Positions 28,965 through 36,064 of a stretch of 64,000 nucleotides of DNA are shown one piece after another; within the stretch, counting starts at the first letter, position 1; each line of letters opens with the position of its first letter. A model generated the notes under the pieces. The model ran no database searches. It saw only the letters and a program-made list of their open reading frames with translations, and had not been told where the DNA came from. A program made the position numbers and the translations under genes. The DNA is from Salana multivorans. Lineage in GTDB: Bacteria; Actinomycetota; Actinomycetes; Actinomycetales; Beutenbergiaceae. The DNA lies in contig NZ_RKHQ01000001.1 in assembly GCF_003751805.1 (NCBI RefSeq), forward strand, positions 868,001 to 932,000. The letters are read 5' to 3'.

Positions 28965-29932
28965 GACCCGGCCCCCGCACGGTCCCCGGTGAGCGCGGCG
29001 ACGATGACGTCGACGTCGTGCCGGATCAGGTCGAGGTAGGTCGGCACGGGCCCGCCGGGCTCCGAGAGCGAGTCGACGTAGAGCACGCCGCCGAACTCGG
29101 CGTCGGTGGCCTCGACGACCTGCTGCATCGGCTTGTCGCTCACCGTCGACTCGCAGAACACGGCGGGCACGTCGTTGGCGCGGACGAACTCGATGGTCGC
29201 GGCGATCTGCTGCGGCGTCGCCTGCTGCTCGGCGTTGACCGCCCAGATGTACTGCTCCGTCAGCCCGGCGTCGCGGGCGAGGTAGGAGAACGCGCCCTCG
29301 CAGGTGACGAGCGCCCGCTGCCGCTCCGGCAGCACGGCGAGCTCCGACACCAGCTCGTCGTGCACCTCCTGGAGCTGCGCTCCGTACGACTCGGCGTTGG
29401 CCGCGTAGTCGTCGGCGTGCTCGGGGTCGAGCTCGCCGAACGCCTCGGCCATGGTGTCGGCGTAGAGACGGACGTTGAGCGGGCTCATCCAGGCGTGCGG
29501 GTTGGGCAGGCCGGCGTACGCGTCCTCGGCGATGCTCATGACCTCGACGCCGTCGCTGACCACGACGTGCGGCACGTCGAGGTCGGCGACGAACCGCTCG
29601 AACCACAGCTCGAGGTTGAGGCCGTTGTCGAGGATGAGATCGGCCTCGGCCGCCCGGCGGATGTCGGACGGCGTCGGCTCGTAGTGGTGGATCTCCGCAC
29701 CGGGCTTCGTGATCGACTCCACGCGCAGGTGCTCGCCGGCCACGTTCTCCGCGATGTCGGCGAGCACCGTGAAGGTCGTCAGGACGACGGGGCGCTCGTC
29801 GCCGCCGGACGCGGCGGACGCGCCGGACGCACCCGAGCCGCCGCTCGCCTCGTCCCCGGTCGGCCCGGCACACGACGCCAGCGCAAGGCCGACGACGACG
29901 CCGACAGCTCCCGTCACGATCCTGGTCCTCAC
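28961..29932 (-). CDS. Metal ABC transporter substrate-binding lipoprotein
   Basis: 323 aa cluster A-I binding protein. The signal peptide ends in a lipobox LASC (Cys at about residue 21), followed by a Gly/Ser linker. Ligands expected for the site: His in EIHHYEPTP, His in NPHAWMSP, Glu in TCEGAF and Asp in YVDSLSEPGG. A H-H-E-D set and the lack of a His-rich loop favour manganese (PsaA/MntC type) over zinc, though specificity is hard to judge. GTG start with a GGAGAGG ribosome site. Confidence 0.92.
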   Translation of the reverse strand: MRTRIVTGAVGVVVGLALASCAGPTGDEASGGSGASGASAASGGDERPVVLTTFTVLADIAENVAGEHLRVESITKPGAEIHHYEPTPSDIRRAAEADLILDNGLNLELWFERFVADLDVPHVVVSDGVEVMSIAEDAYAGLPNPHAWMSPLNVRLYADTMAEAFGELDPEHADDYAANAESYGAQLQEVHDELVSELAVLPERQRALVTCEGAFSYLARDAGLTEQYIWAVNAEQQATPQQIAATIEFVRANDVPAVFCESTVSDKPMQQVVEATDAEFGGVLYVDSLSEPGGPVPTYLDLIRHDVDVIVAALTGDRAGAGS

Positions 29933-29954
29933 GTCACGACCACCTCTCCATCAC

Positions 29955-29999
29955 AAGTATCGGGTGGCCTAACTCTAGACATTGCCGAGCCGAAAACAA
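29955..29999 (-). promoter_or_regulatory. Promoter and possible metalloregulator site of the metal ABC operon
   Basis: Minus strand: TTGTTT (29994-29999), 16-bp spacer, TAGAGT (29972-29977). The -10 merges into AGTTAGGCCACC, a half-site like those of DtxR/MntR-family operators (TTAGGC), but the second half is poor. Metal-dependent repression is a reasonable inference only. Confidence 0.4.
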
Positions 30000-30090
30000 G
30001 CGGGCGCCCCGGCGCGTCTTCGCACGATCTCCACGTCCCGGCCCCGGAGCACCCATGGCTCGACAAGGTGCGATCGGTAGGCTTCGAATC

Positions 30091-30387
30091 GTGATCTTCA
30101 AGGCCGTCGGCGAGGGAAAGCCGTATCCCGACCACGGCCTCGTGACCACCCGCGACTGGGCCCACCTGCCCCCGCGACAGATCCGCCTCGACCAGCTCAC
30201 CACCGTGCGCACGACGCTCGACCTGCGCGGGCTGCTCACCGACGACTCGACGTTCTACGGCGACCTGTTCGCGCACGTCGTGGCCTGGCGGGGCGAGCTG
30301 TACCTGGAGGACGGCCTCCAGCGAGCGCTGCGGGCAGCGCTCCAGCAGCGGACGATCATCCACGCCCGCGTCCTCGAGCTCGGCTGA
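30091..30387 (+). CDS. Conserved actinobacterial protein (family often labelled VapB-type antitoxin)
   Basis: 98 aa, beginning VIFKAVGEGKPYPDHGL and ending with LYLEDGLQRALRAALQQRTIIHARVLEL. From memory this family is widespread in actinobacteria, sits upstream of a LytR_C protein gene as here, and is often annotated as a VapB-family antitoxin without any partner toxin. The name is therefore doubtful; conserved gene order suggests an envelope or housekeeping role. GTG start, with TAGGCT at 30078-30083 and 7 nt between, gives a leaderless pattern. Confidence 0.65.
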   Translation: MIFKAVGEGKPYPDHGLVTTRDWAHLPPRQIRLDQLTTVRTTLDLRGLLTDDSTFYGDLFAHVVAWRGELYLEDGLQRALRAALQQRTIIHARVLELG

Positions 30388-30450
30388 CCGAGCGAGACTC
30401 CTCCCCCGGCAGGACGTGCCGGCCGAACGCCGAAAGGTACCGTGTCACCC

Positions 30451-31086
30451 GTGACGACCCCGACGTACGACGAGGCCGCGCGCCGCAAGGCCCTGCGACG
30501 CAGGCACCTGCTCCAGCGCCAGACGATCATCTTCGGCAGCCTCATCGTCATCCTCGGGGCGCTCGTGCTGGCGGCCCTCGGCGTCTTCCTCAACATCCTC
30601 CCCGCGCCGTTCGACCCGGACTTCACGAACACGGAGGCCGAGACCGAGACCGGCCCGATCGTCCCCTGCCCGGCGGACGGCGCGATCCCCGTCGACTGGG
30701 CCGCCATCACCGCCAACGTCTACAACGGCACGACCCGCGGCGGCCTGGCGGCGACGACGGCGCAGGCGCTGCGGGACACCGGCGTCGCGACGGCGACCGA
30801 GGGGAACTACACCGGCGGAAGCTACGACGGGACGGTGCTCATCACCACCGGCATCGAGGGCATCTCGAGCGCCTACTCGATCGCCCCGCTGTTCCCGGAG
30901 CACGAGATCCTCTACGACGGGACCAAGTCGGACGAGGTGATCGACGTGGTCGTCGGCTCGAAGTTCGAGGCGATGTCGGCGGACGCGACGCCGCTCGACC
31001 CGGAGACCCCGCTCGTCGGGCCCGAGGGGTGCACGCCGATCAGCAAGCTCCCGACGGTCACGACCGAACCCGACGCCGCGCAGTAG
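30451..31086 (+). CDS. LytR C-terminal domain membrane protein
   Basis: 211 aa. A charged N-terminal cytoplasmic segment (YDEAARRKALRRRHLLQRQ), one membrane helix at about residues 27-50 and an extracytoplasmic LytR_C domain (residues 85-180: ITANVYNGTTRGGLAATTAQALRDTG). LytR_C domains occur in cell-wall polymer ligases and as stand-alone proteins. TACCGT at 30438-30443, 7 nt before the GTG, suggests leaderless initiation; GTG 30442 is an in-frame alternative. Confidence 0.85.
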   Translation: MTTPTYDEAARRKALRRRHLLQRQTIIFGSLIVILGALVLAALGVFLNILPAPFDPDFTNTEAETETGPIVPCPADGAIPVDWAAITANVYNGTTRGGLAATTAQALRDTGVATATEGNYTGGSYDGTVLITTGIEGISSAYSIAPLFPEHEILYDGTKSDEVIDVVVGSKFEAMSADATPLDPETPLVGPEGCTPISKLPTVTTEPDAAQ

Positions 31087-31115
31087 CGCTCGAACGACGC
31101 CGCGCCGGACCGACG

Positions 31116-31133
31116 GCCCGGCCCGGGCCGGGC
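31116..31133. terminator. Perfect GC palindrome after the LytR_C gene
   Basis: GCCCGGCCCGGGCCGGGC, an 18-bp perfect palindrome 30 nt past the stop. Could form a hairpin terminator; no T-tract. Confidence 0.35.
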
Positions 31134-31229
31134 ACCCCGCTCCCGACGCGCACCGCCGCAACCCCTGGCAGACTCGTCCCACGGCCGACCGCACCGCGAC
31201 ACCTCGGCCGCAGCTCCCGAGGAGAACCC

Positions 31230-31742
31230 ATGACGACGCCGAACCCCTACGGACCGCAGCCCTCGGACACGCCCCCGGGCGTGACGACCCCGGGCACGAC
31301 GCCGCCCGGCGCCTCGGTCCCGGGCATGCCGAGCCCGTCCGGGTCGCCCTACGGGGCGCCGTCGTACGGGTCCCAGCCCTACGGCGCGACCCCCTACGGC
31401 CCCGGTACCCAGGACGCGCCCGTCGCCGGGCCGCCGGCCGGCTCGCCCTACCAGTCGGCCTACCCGTACGACGCCATGCCGTACCGCCCGACGAACCAGC
31501 TCGCGATCGTCGCGCTCATCCTCTCGCTCGCCGGTCTCGCCACGTTCCTCACGGCCCCGGCCGGTGCGATCTGTGGTCACATCGCGCTCGGGCAGATCCG
31601 ACGCAACCCGGGTCAGCAGGGCTACGGGACCGCCGTCGCGGCGATCGTGAGCGGCTGGGTCATCACGGTCCTCGGCCTCGCTGCCGCCGCGTGGTTCATC
31701 TGGGTCATCACCCAGCTCTCCACGATCCCGAACCAGTACTGA
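31230..31742 (+). CDS. DUF4190 membrane protein
   Basis: 170 aa. The N-terminal 85 residues are Pro/Gly/Tyr-rich with repeated PYG and SPYG units, probably disordered and cytoplasmic. Two membrane helices follow: NQLAIVALILSLAGLATFL and GWVITVLGLAAAAWFIWV, separated by GHIALGQIRRNPGQQG, the DUF4190 signature. GAGGAGAA ribosome site before the ATG. Function unknown. Confidence 0.85.
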   Translation: MTTPNPYGPQPSDTPPGVTTPGTTPPGASVPGMPSPSGSPYGAPSYGSQPYGATPYGPGTQDAPVAGPPAGSPYQSAYPYDAMPYRPTNQLAIVALILSLAGLATFLTAPAGAICGHIALGQIRRNPGQQGYGTAVAAIVSGWVITVLGLAAAAWFIWVITQLSTIPNQY

Positions 31743-31780
31743 GATCGGTCGGACCGCCGTCACCGCGGCCCCGGAAGCAC

Positions 31781-31815
31781 TGAGGGCCCCGTCCGACAAG
31801 CGGACGGGGCCCTCA
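31781..31815. terminator. Strong bidirectional hairpin terminator
   Basis: A 15-bp perfect stem (TGAGGGCCCCGTCCG and its complement) around ACAAG, followed by GCGTTT. It lies between the DUF4190 gene and the convergent tRNA-Ser(CGA). Confidence 0.85.
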
Positions 31816-31825
31816 GCGTTTCGCG

Positions 31826-31912
31826 CGGTAGCGGTGGGATTTGAACCCACGGTGGCTTTGACACCACACAGCATTTCGAGTGCTGCACCTTCGGCCGCTC
31901 GGACACGCTACC
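31826..31912 (-). tRNA. tRNA-Ser (anticodon CGA)
   Basis: Class II tRNA of 87 nt on the minus strand. Acceptor GGTAGCG pairs with CGCTACC, anticodon loop CTCGAAA carries CGA, a long variable arm is present, and the T-arm reads GTGGGTTCAAATCCCAC. CCA not encoded. Confidence 0.95.
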
Positions 31913-31922
31913 CAGCCCGGAA

Positions 31923-31951
31923 AGTGTAGCCTCCCCGGACGGTCCGCCCAA
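31923..31951 (-). promoter_or_regulatory. tRNA-Ser(CGA) promoter
   Basis: Minus-strand TTGGGC (31946-31951), 17-bp spacer, TACACT (31923-31928), 10 nt upstream of the tRNA. Confidence 0.7.
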
Positions 31952-32019
31952 ACCGGTGTCGCCTCGGCCACACGGCCGAGCGGAATGCCCCGCCCGCGCG
32001 CGACGTTGCCGCAGACGTC

Positions 32020-33015
32020 ATGGCCACCAACACCCCCAGCCCCGCCGCGAGCAGCCCCACCACGAGCACGGTCTCGCCGCGCGTCCTCCACTCCACGTGG
32101 GCGCCGTCGTACGCCGACCACCGCCCCGACGCCACCGACGCCGAGCTGACCGAGGCCGCCGACCTGCTCGCCGGCCACCGCGTCCTCGCGCTCACGGGCG
32201 CCGGCCTCTCCACCGACTCGGGCATCCCCGACTACCGCGGCCCGCAGGCCCGCCCGCGCAGCCCCATGACGTACCAGCAGTTCGTGGCCGACCCCGCGTT
32301 CCGCCGCCAGTACTGGGCCCGCAACCACATCGGCTGGCTGCACGTCGGGCGCACCCAGCCCAACGCCGGCCACCGCGCGCTGGCCGACCTCGAGCGCGCC
32401 GGCGTCCTCACCGGCGTCATCACGCAGAACGTCGACCGTCTGCACCAGGCCGCCGGCTCCCGGCACGTCCTCGACCTGCACGGCAGCTACGCCGAGGTCG
32501 TGTGCCTCGACTGCGGCCGGGTCATCCCGCGCACCGAGCTCGACGAGCGTCTCGCCGACCTCAACCCGGGCTTCCGCGAGGCCGCGCTGGCCGCGTCCCC
32601 CGAGATCGCGCCGGACGCCGACGCGGTCGTCGCCGACACGGACGGCTTCCGCGTCGCGACGTGCGAGGTCTGCGGCGGCACGCTCAAGCCGCACATCGTC
32701 TACTTCGGCGAGAACGTCCCACCGGCGCGGGTCGCGCGCAGCTACGCCATGGTCGACGACGCCACCGCCCTGCTCGTCGCCGGCACCAGCCTCGCGGTCC
32801 AGTCGGGTCTGCGCCTGGTGAAGCGGGCCGCGCGCGCCGGCAAGCCGGTGGTCGTCGTCAACCGCGGCCTCACCCGCGGCGACGACCTGGCGACGCTCCG
32901 GCTGAACGCCGGCACCTCCCGGGCACTCCCGTTCCTCGCGGACGAGCTGACGTCGTCGGTCCCGCCGCGGACGACGGCGACGCGAGCCGCGGCATCCGCC
33001 AGACTCGACCCGTGA
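32020..33015 (+). CDS. Sir2 family NAD-dependent protein deacylase
   Basis: 331 aa. Removes acyl groups from lysines with NAD consumption. Sirtuin motifs in order: [17 protein letters not shown], the Arg-rich binding loop, TQNVDRLHQ, the catalytic His in HGSY, four zinc cysteines (CLDCG and CEVCGG) and VYFGENVP, with [11 protein letters not shown] near the end. The 30-residue N-terminal tail is Ser/Thr-rich. Overlaps the first crcB by 4 bp. Confidence 0.94.
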   Translation: MATNTPSPAASSPTTSTVSPRVLHSTWAPSYADHRPDATDAELTEAADLLAGHRVLALTGAGLSTDSGIPDYRGPQARPRSPMTYQQFVADPAFRRQYWARNHIGWLHVGRTQPNAGHRALADLERAGVLTGVITQNVDRLHQAAGSRHVLDLHGSYAEVVCLDCGRVIPRTELDERLADLNPGFREAALAASPEIAPDADAVVADTDGFRVATCEVCGGTLKPHIVYFGENVPPARVARSYAMVDDATALLVAGTSLAVQSGLRLVKRAARAGKPVVVVNRGLTRGDDLATLRLNAGTSRALPFLADELTSSVPPRTTATRAAASARLDP

Positions 33016-33449
33016 CCGACGAGACCCTCCCCCGACCACCCGGTTCCGTCGCGACGCCGCACTACCTCACCGGGCTGGCCCTGGTGATCGCCGGCGGTGC
33101 GCTCGGCTCGCTCGCCCGGTACCTGCTCCTGCTCGCCACCCCCCACCCCGCGGGACTCCAGGTGCTGACGATCTTCGTCATCAACGTGGTCGGGTCGTTC
33201 CTGCTGGGGCTGCTCGTCGGGCGCGTCCGCGCGGTCCTGACGCTAACCGCCGCGCGGTGGCGCCTGTTCCTCGGGACGGGCGTGCTCGGCGGGTTCACGA
33301 CGTACTCGACGTTCGCCCTGCAGGTCGTCACGGTGGCGGCCGACGGCGCGTGGTTCCTCGCCGCCTGGTACCCGGTCGTGAGCGTGGTCCTCGGGGTGCT
33401 CGTCGCGTGGACCGGGCTGCGGATCGGCCTGCGGACGGGGACCCGGTGA
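33012..33449 (+). CDS. crcB: Fluoride channel CrcB (first of tandem pair)
   Basis: 145 aa, four membrane helices. FVINVVGSFLLG (the GxxG/NxxGSF signature of Fluc channels) and GGFTTYSTFA are present. Exports fluoride passively. GTG start overlaps the Sir2 stop, and the stop overlaps the second crcB start. Tandem crcB genes in actinobacteria probably form a heterodimer. No fluoride riboswitch can precede it because the upstream sequence is coding. Confidence 0.93.
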   Translation: MTDETLPRPPGSVATPHYLTGLALVIAGGALGSLARYLLLLATPHPAGLQVLTIFVINVVGSFLLGLLVGRVRAVLTLTAARWRLFLGTGVLGGFTTYSTFALQVVTVAADGAWFLAAWYPVVSVVLGVLVAWTGLRIGLRTGTR

Positions 33450-33832
33450 CGGGCGCGGCGCTCGCGCTGCTCGTGGCCCTGGCCGGCGGCCTCGGCGCGG
33501 GCGGGCGCTACACGCTCGACGTCACGCTCGGGGCCCTCGCCACCCGCGCCGGACGGCCGGGATGGGTGCTCGCGGGGATCAACGTGACGGGGTCGCTGCT
33601 CATCGGCGTGCTGGCCGGGCTCGCGACGGCGGGGTCCCTGGGGGGCGAGTCGCAGACGATCCTCGCCACCGGCTTCCTCGGCGGGTTCACGACGTTCTCC
33701 GCCGCGAGCCTCGACGTCGTGGAGATGGAGGAGCGGTCCGGGCGGGACGCGGCGGTGCTGCGCGCGCTGGTCGTGCCGGTCGCGGCCGTCGCCGCCTGCG
33801 CGCTCGGGGTCTGGCTGGCCGGGGGCCTCTGA
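33446..33832 (+). CDS. crcB: Fluoride channel CrcB (second of tandem pair)
   Basis: 128 aa, four membrane helices. GINVTGSLLIG and GGFTTFSAAS match the Fluc signature. GTG start overlaps the first crcB stop (GTGA), so equal expression of both halves is expected. Confidence 0.93.
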   Translation: MTGAALALLVALAGGLGAGGRYTLDVTLGALATRAGRPGWVLAGINVTGSLLIGVLAGLATAGSLGGESQTILATGFLGGFTTFSAASLDVVEMEERSGRDAAVLRALVVPVAAVAACALGVWLAGGL

Positions 33833-33856
33833 CGAGGCCGGCCGGCACCTCGTCAG
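33829..33856. terminator. Hairpin spanning the crcB and tadA stop codons
   Basis: CTGACGAGG and CCTCGTCAG form a 9-bp perfect stem around a 10-nt loop, covering the stops of both convergent genes. Probably a bidirectional terminator. Confidence 0.55.
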
Positions 33857-34362
33857 CGGCGACGGGCCCGGAAGAACGCCCGCAGCTCCTCGCCGCACTC
33901 GTCGGCCCGCACGCCACCGACCACCTCGACGCGGTGGTTGAGCCGCGGGTCGCGCACGACGTCGGACACCGATCCGCACGCCCCCGCCTTGGGGTCGAAC
34001 GCCCCGAACACGAGCCGCGGCAGCCGCGCCAGCACCAGCGCGCCGGCGCACATCGTGCACGGCTCGAGCGTGACGACGAGCGTGCACCCCTCCAGCCGCC
34101 ACTGCCCGAGCGCCGCGGCCGCCTCGCGCACGGCCAGCAACTCGGCGTGCGCCGTCGGGTCGCCGTCGGCCTCCCGCCGGTTGCGTCCGCGCCCGATGAC
34201 GCGGCCCGCCGCGTCGACGACGACCGCGCCGACCGGCACGTCCTGCGTCGCGAGCGCCGCGCGGGCCTCGACGAGCGCCAGCCCCATGAGCGCGTCCAGC
34301 CGCGCCGGCTCGCCCGGCCCCTCGGCTGCCCACGCCGACGCCGGCCCCGGTTCCGTCTCCAC
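33853..34362 (-). CDS. tadA: tRNA adenosine(34) deaminase TadA
   Basis: 169 aa. Converts A34 to inosine in tRNA-Arg(ACG). The zinc site of the cytidine-deaminase fold is intact: TAHAELLAV (His and catalytic Glu) and LEPCTMCAGA. Start chosen at GTG 34362; the first internal ATG (34287) would cut into the first helix of the fold, so it is too short. Divergent from upp. Confidence 0.92.
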   Translation of the reverse strand: METEPGPASAWAAEGPGEPARLDALMGLALVEARAALATQDVPVGAVVVDAAGRVIGRGRNRREADGDPTAHAELLAVREAAAALGQWRLEGCTLVVTLEPCTMCAGALVLARLPRLVFGAFDPKAGACGSVSDVVRDPRLNHRVEVVGGVRADECGEELRAFFRARRR

Positions 34363-34392
34363 CGCCCCATCCTCGCCCACTAGCCTTGGCGC

Positions 34393-35028
34393 ATGCGCGT
34401 CCACGTCGCCGACCACCCTCTCGTCGCCCACAAGCTCACCGTCCTGCGGCAGGCGAGCACGCCGTCGCCGGTGTTCCGCCAGCTCACCGAGGAACTCGTG
34501 ACACTGCTCGCGTACGAGGCGACGCGGGGCATCTCGGTCGAGGAGGTCGACATCGTCACGCCCGTCGCGCCCACGACCGGCACGCACCTCACGACCCCGC
34601 GGCCCATGGTCGTGCCGATCCTGCGCGCGGGGCTCGGCATGCTCGAGGGCATGACGCGGCTGCTCCCCACGGCTGAGGTCGGCTTCCTCGGCCTGGTCCG
34701 CAACGAGGAGACGCTGGAGGCCGTCACCTACGCGAACCGCCTCCCAGACGACCTCTCCGGCCGCCAGTGCTACCTGCTCGACCCGATGCTCGCGACCGGC
34801 GGGACGCTCGTCGCCGCCATCGACTACCTGTTCGAGCGCGGCGCCCGGAACGTCACGTGCATCACGCTCCTGTGCGCGCCCGAGGGGCTGGACACGGTCG
34901 AGAAGGCCGTCGGCGACCGCGCCGACGTCACGATCGTCACCGCGTCCATCGACGAGCGGCTCAACGAGCGCGGCTACATCGTCCCCGGCCTCGGCGACGC
35001 CGGCGACCGCCTCTACGGCGTCGTCTGA
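34393..35028 (+). CDS. upp: Uracil phosphoribosyltransferase
   Basis: 211 aa. Salvages uracil with PRPP to UMP. The PRPP loop is [18 protein letters not shown], and [12 protein letters not shown] and the C-terminal [11 protein letters not shown] complete the family pattern. TAGCCT at 34381-34386, 6 nt before ATG, suggests a leaderless mRNA. Divergent from tadA. Confidence 0.96.
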   Translation: MRVHVADHPLVAHKLTVLRQASTPSPVFRQLTEELVTLLAYEATRGISVEEVDIVTPVAPTTGTHLTTPRPMVVPILRAGLGMLEGMTRLLPTAEVGFLGLVRNEETLEAVTYANRLPDDLSGRQCYLLDPMLATGGTLVAAIDYLFERGARNVTCITLLCAPEGLDTVEKAVGDRADVTIVTASIDERLNERGYIVPGLGDAGDRLYGVV

Positions 35029-35051
35029 CGGGTCGACCCGGGCCGCGAGGC

Positions 35052-35172
35052 GTCCGCTCTGCGCGGATCCGGCAACCCGCGACCCGCGCCGAGACCAGGT
35101 CTCACCCCGCTGACCTGCACGAACCCCGCGCCGCGGGTCGGTGGTCCGGCGACTGATCCGCGGAGAGCGGAC
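35052..35172. repeat. Long imperfect inverted repeat between convergent genes
   Basis: The 18-bp arms at 35052-35069 and 35155-35172 match at 17 of 18 positions (GTCCGCTCT with GCGCGGATC). Inside, GACCCGCG pairs with CGCGGGTC, and GAGACC/GGTCTC forms a small central hairpin. The whole 121 bp fits between the upp stop and the end of the minus-strand membrane gene. It may be a terminator, a structured RNA or a small non-autonomous repeat element. Confidence 0.6.
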
Positions 35173-35177
35173 GGCGC

Positions 35178-35534
35178 TCAGCGAGCCGCCCGACCCGACC
35201 GACCGGCCTGACCCGCCGGACCGCTCAGACCGGTCCGGTCGTCGACCAGGAGCACGACCCCGAGCGCCAGCACCGCGCTGACCAGCGCCACGCTGCCCCA
35301 CGGCCCTAGCGTCCCGGCGAGGACGTGGCTGCCGACGAAGCACGCGGCGCCCAGGAGCACCACCGCCACGAGCCGCCACCACGTCGTCGTCCGCCGGGAG
35401 CGGACGAGGCACCACGCGGCCCCGGCGACGACGACCACGCCGCCGACCCAGCGCAGGCCGGTCAGCTCGGCGGTCCCGAATCCGACGACGAGGGCGAGTG
35501 CGGCGACGACGGCGGTGAGGATCCGGTGAAGCAT
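35178..35534 (-). CDS. Hypothetical four-helix membrane protein
   Basis: 118 aa with four hydrophobic helices (residues about 5-23, 28-44, 53-70, 75-97), a WWR motif between helices 2 and 3 and a Gly/Arg-rich tail. No family recognised. TACGGT at 35541-35546, 6 nt before ATG on the minus strand, fits leaderless initiation. Confidence 0.7.
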   Translation of the reverse strand: MLHRILTAVVAALALVVGFGTAELTGLRWVGGVVVVAGAAWCLVRSRRTTTWWRLVAVVLLGAACFVGSHVLAGTLGPWGSVALVSAVLALGVVLLVDDRTGLSGPAGQAGRSGRAAR

Positions 35535-35591
35535 GGCTCCACCGTAGGCGCGCGGCGTGCGGACCGACCGGTCACGATCGAGAATGATCGG

Positions 35592-35996
35592 GTGAAGCGC
35601 TTCCTCACCGTCGTCCTCAACATCGTCTGGCTCGTGCTGGCCGGGATCCCGATGGCGCTCGGCTACGCGCTCGCCGGCCTCATCTGCTGCATCCTGATCG
35701 TGACGATCCCGTGGGGCATCGCGTCGTTCCGGATCGCGAACTACGTCCTGTGGCCGTTCGGCCGGACCGTCGTGCGCAGGCAGAGCGCCGGCATCGGCTC
35801 CACGCTGGGCAACGTCGTCTGGGTGGTGGTCGCCGGCATCTGGCTCGCGATCGGCCACGCGGTGTCGGCGCTCGCGCTGGCGATCACCATCGTCGGCATC
35901 CCGCTCGCGGTCGCCGAGCTCAAGATCATTCCCATCACGCTGACGCCGCTCGGCCGGGAGATCGTGCCGACCGACCGCCCCTTCGCCACCTGGTGA
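35592..35996 (+). CDS. YccF family inner membrane protein
   Basis: 134 aa. Two copies of the YccF hydrophobic repeat: LNIVWLVLAGIPMALGYALAGLICCILIVTIPWG and the related NVVWVVVAGIWLAIGHAVSALALAITIVGIP. Function unknown. GTG start; GAGAAT 6 nt upstream is a weak -10 candidate. Confidence 0.88.
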   Translation: MKRFLTVVLNIVWLVLAGIPMALGYALAGLICCILIVTIPWGIASFRIANYVLWPFGRTVVRRQSAGIGSTLGNVVWVVVAGIWLAIGHAVSALALAITIVGIPLAVAELKIIPITLTPLGREIVPTDRPFATW

Positions 35997-36064
35997 CGGC
36001 GCGCCCGACCGCCGCGGGACCGCCGGTTCCTCCCGACGAGCCGACCGCACATAGGGTTGACCGT

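Noticed and set aside
32960-33012. Fluoride riboswitch before crcB
   Set aside because: The upstream bases are the end of the Sir2 coding region, and the crcB start overlaps its stop.
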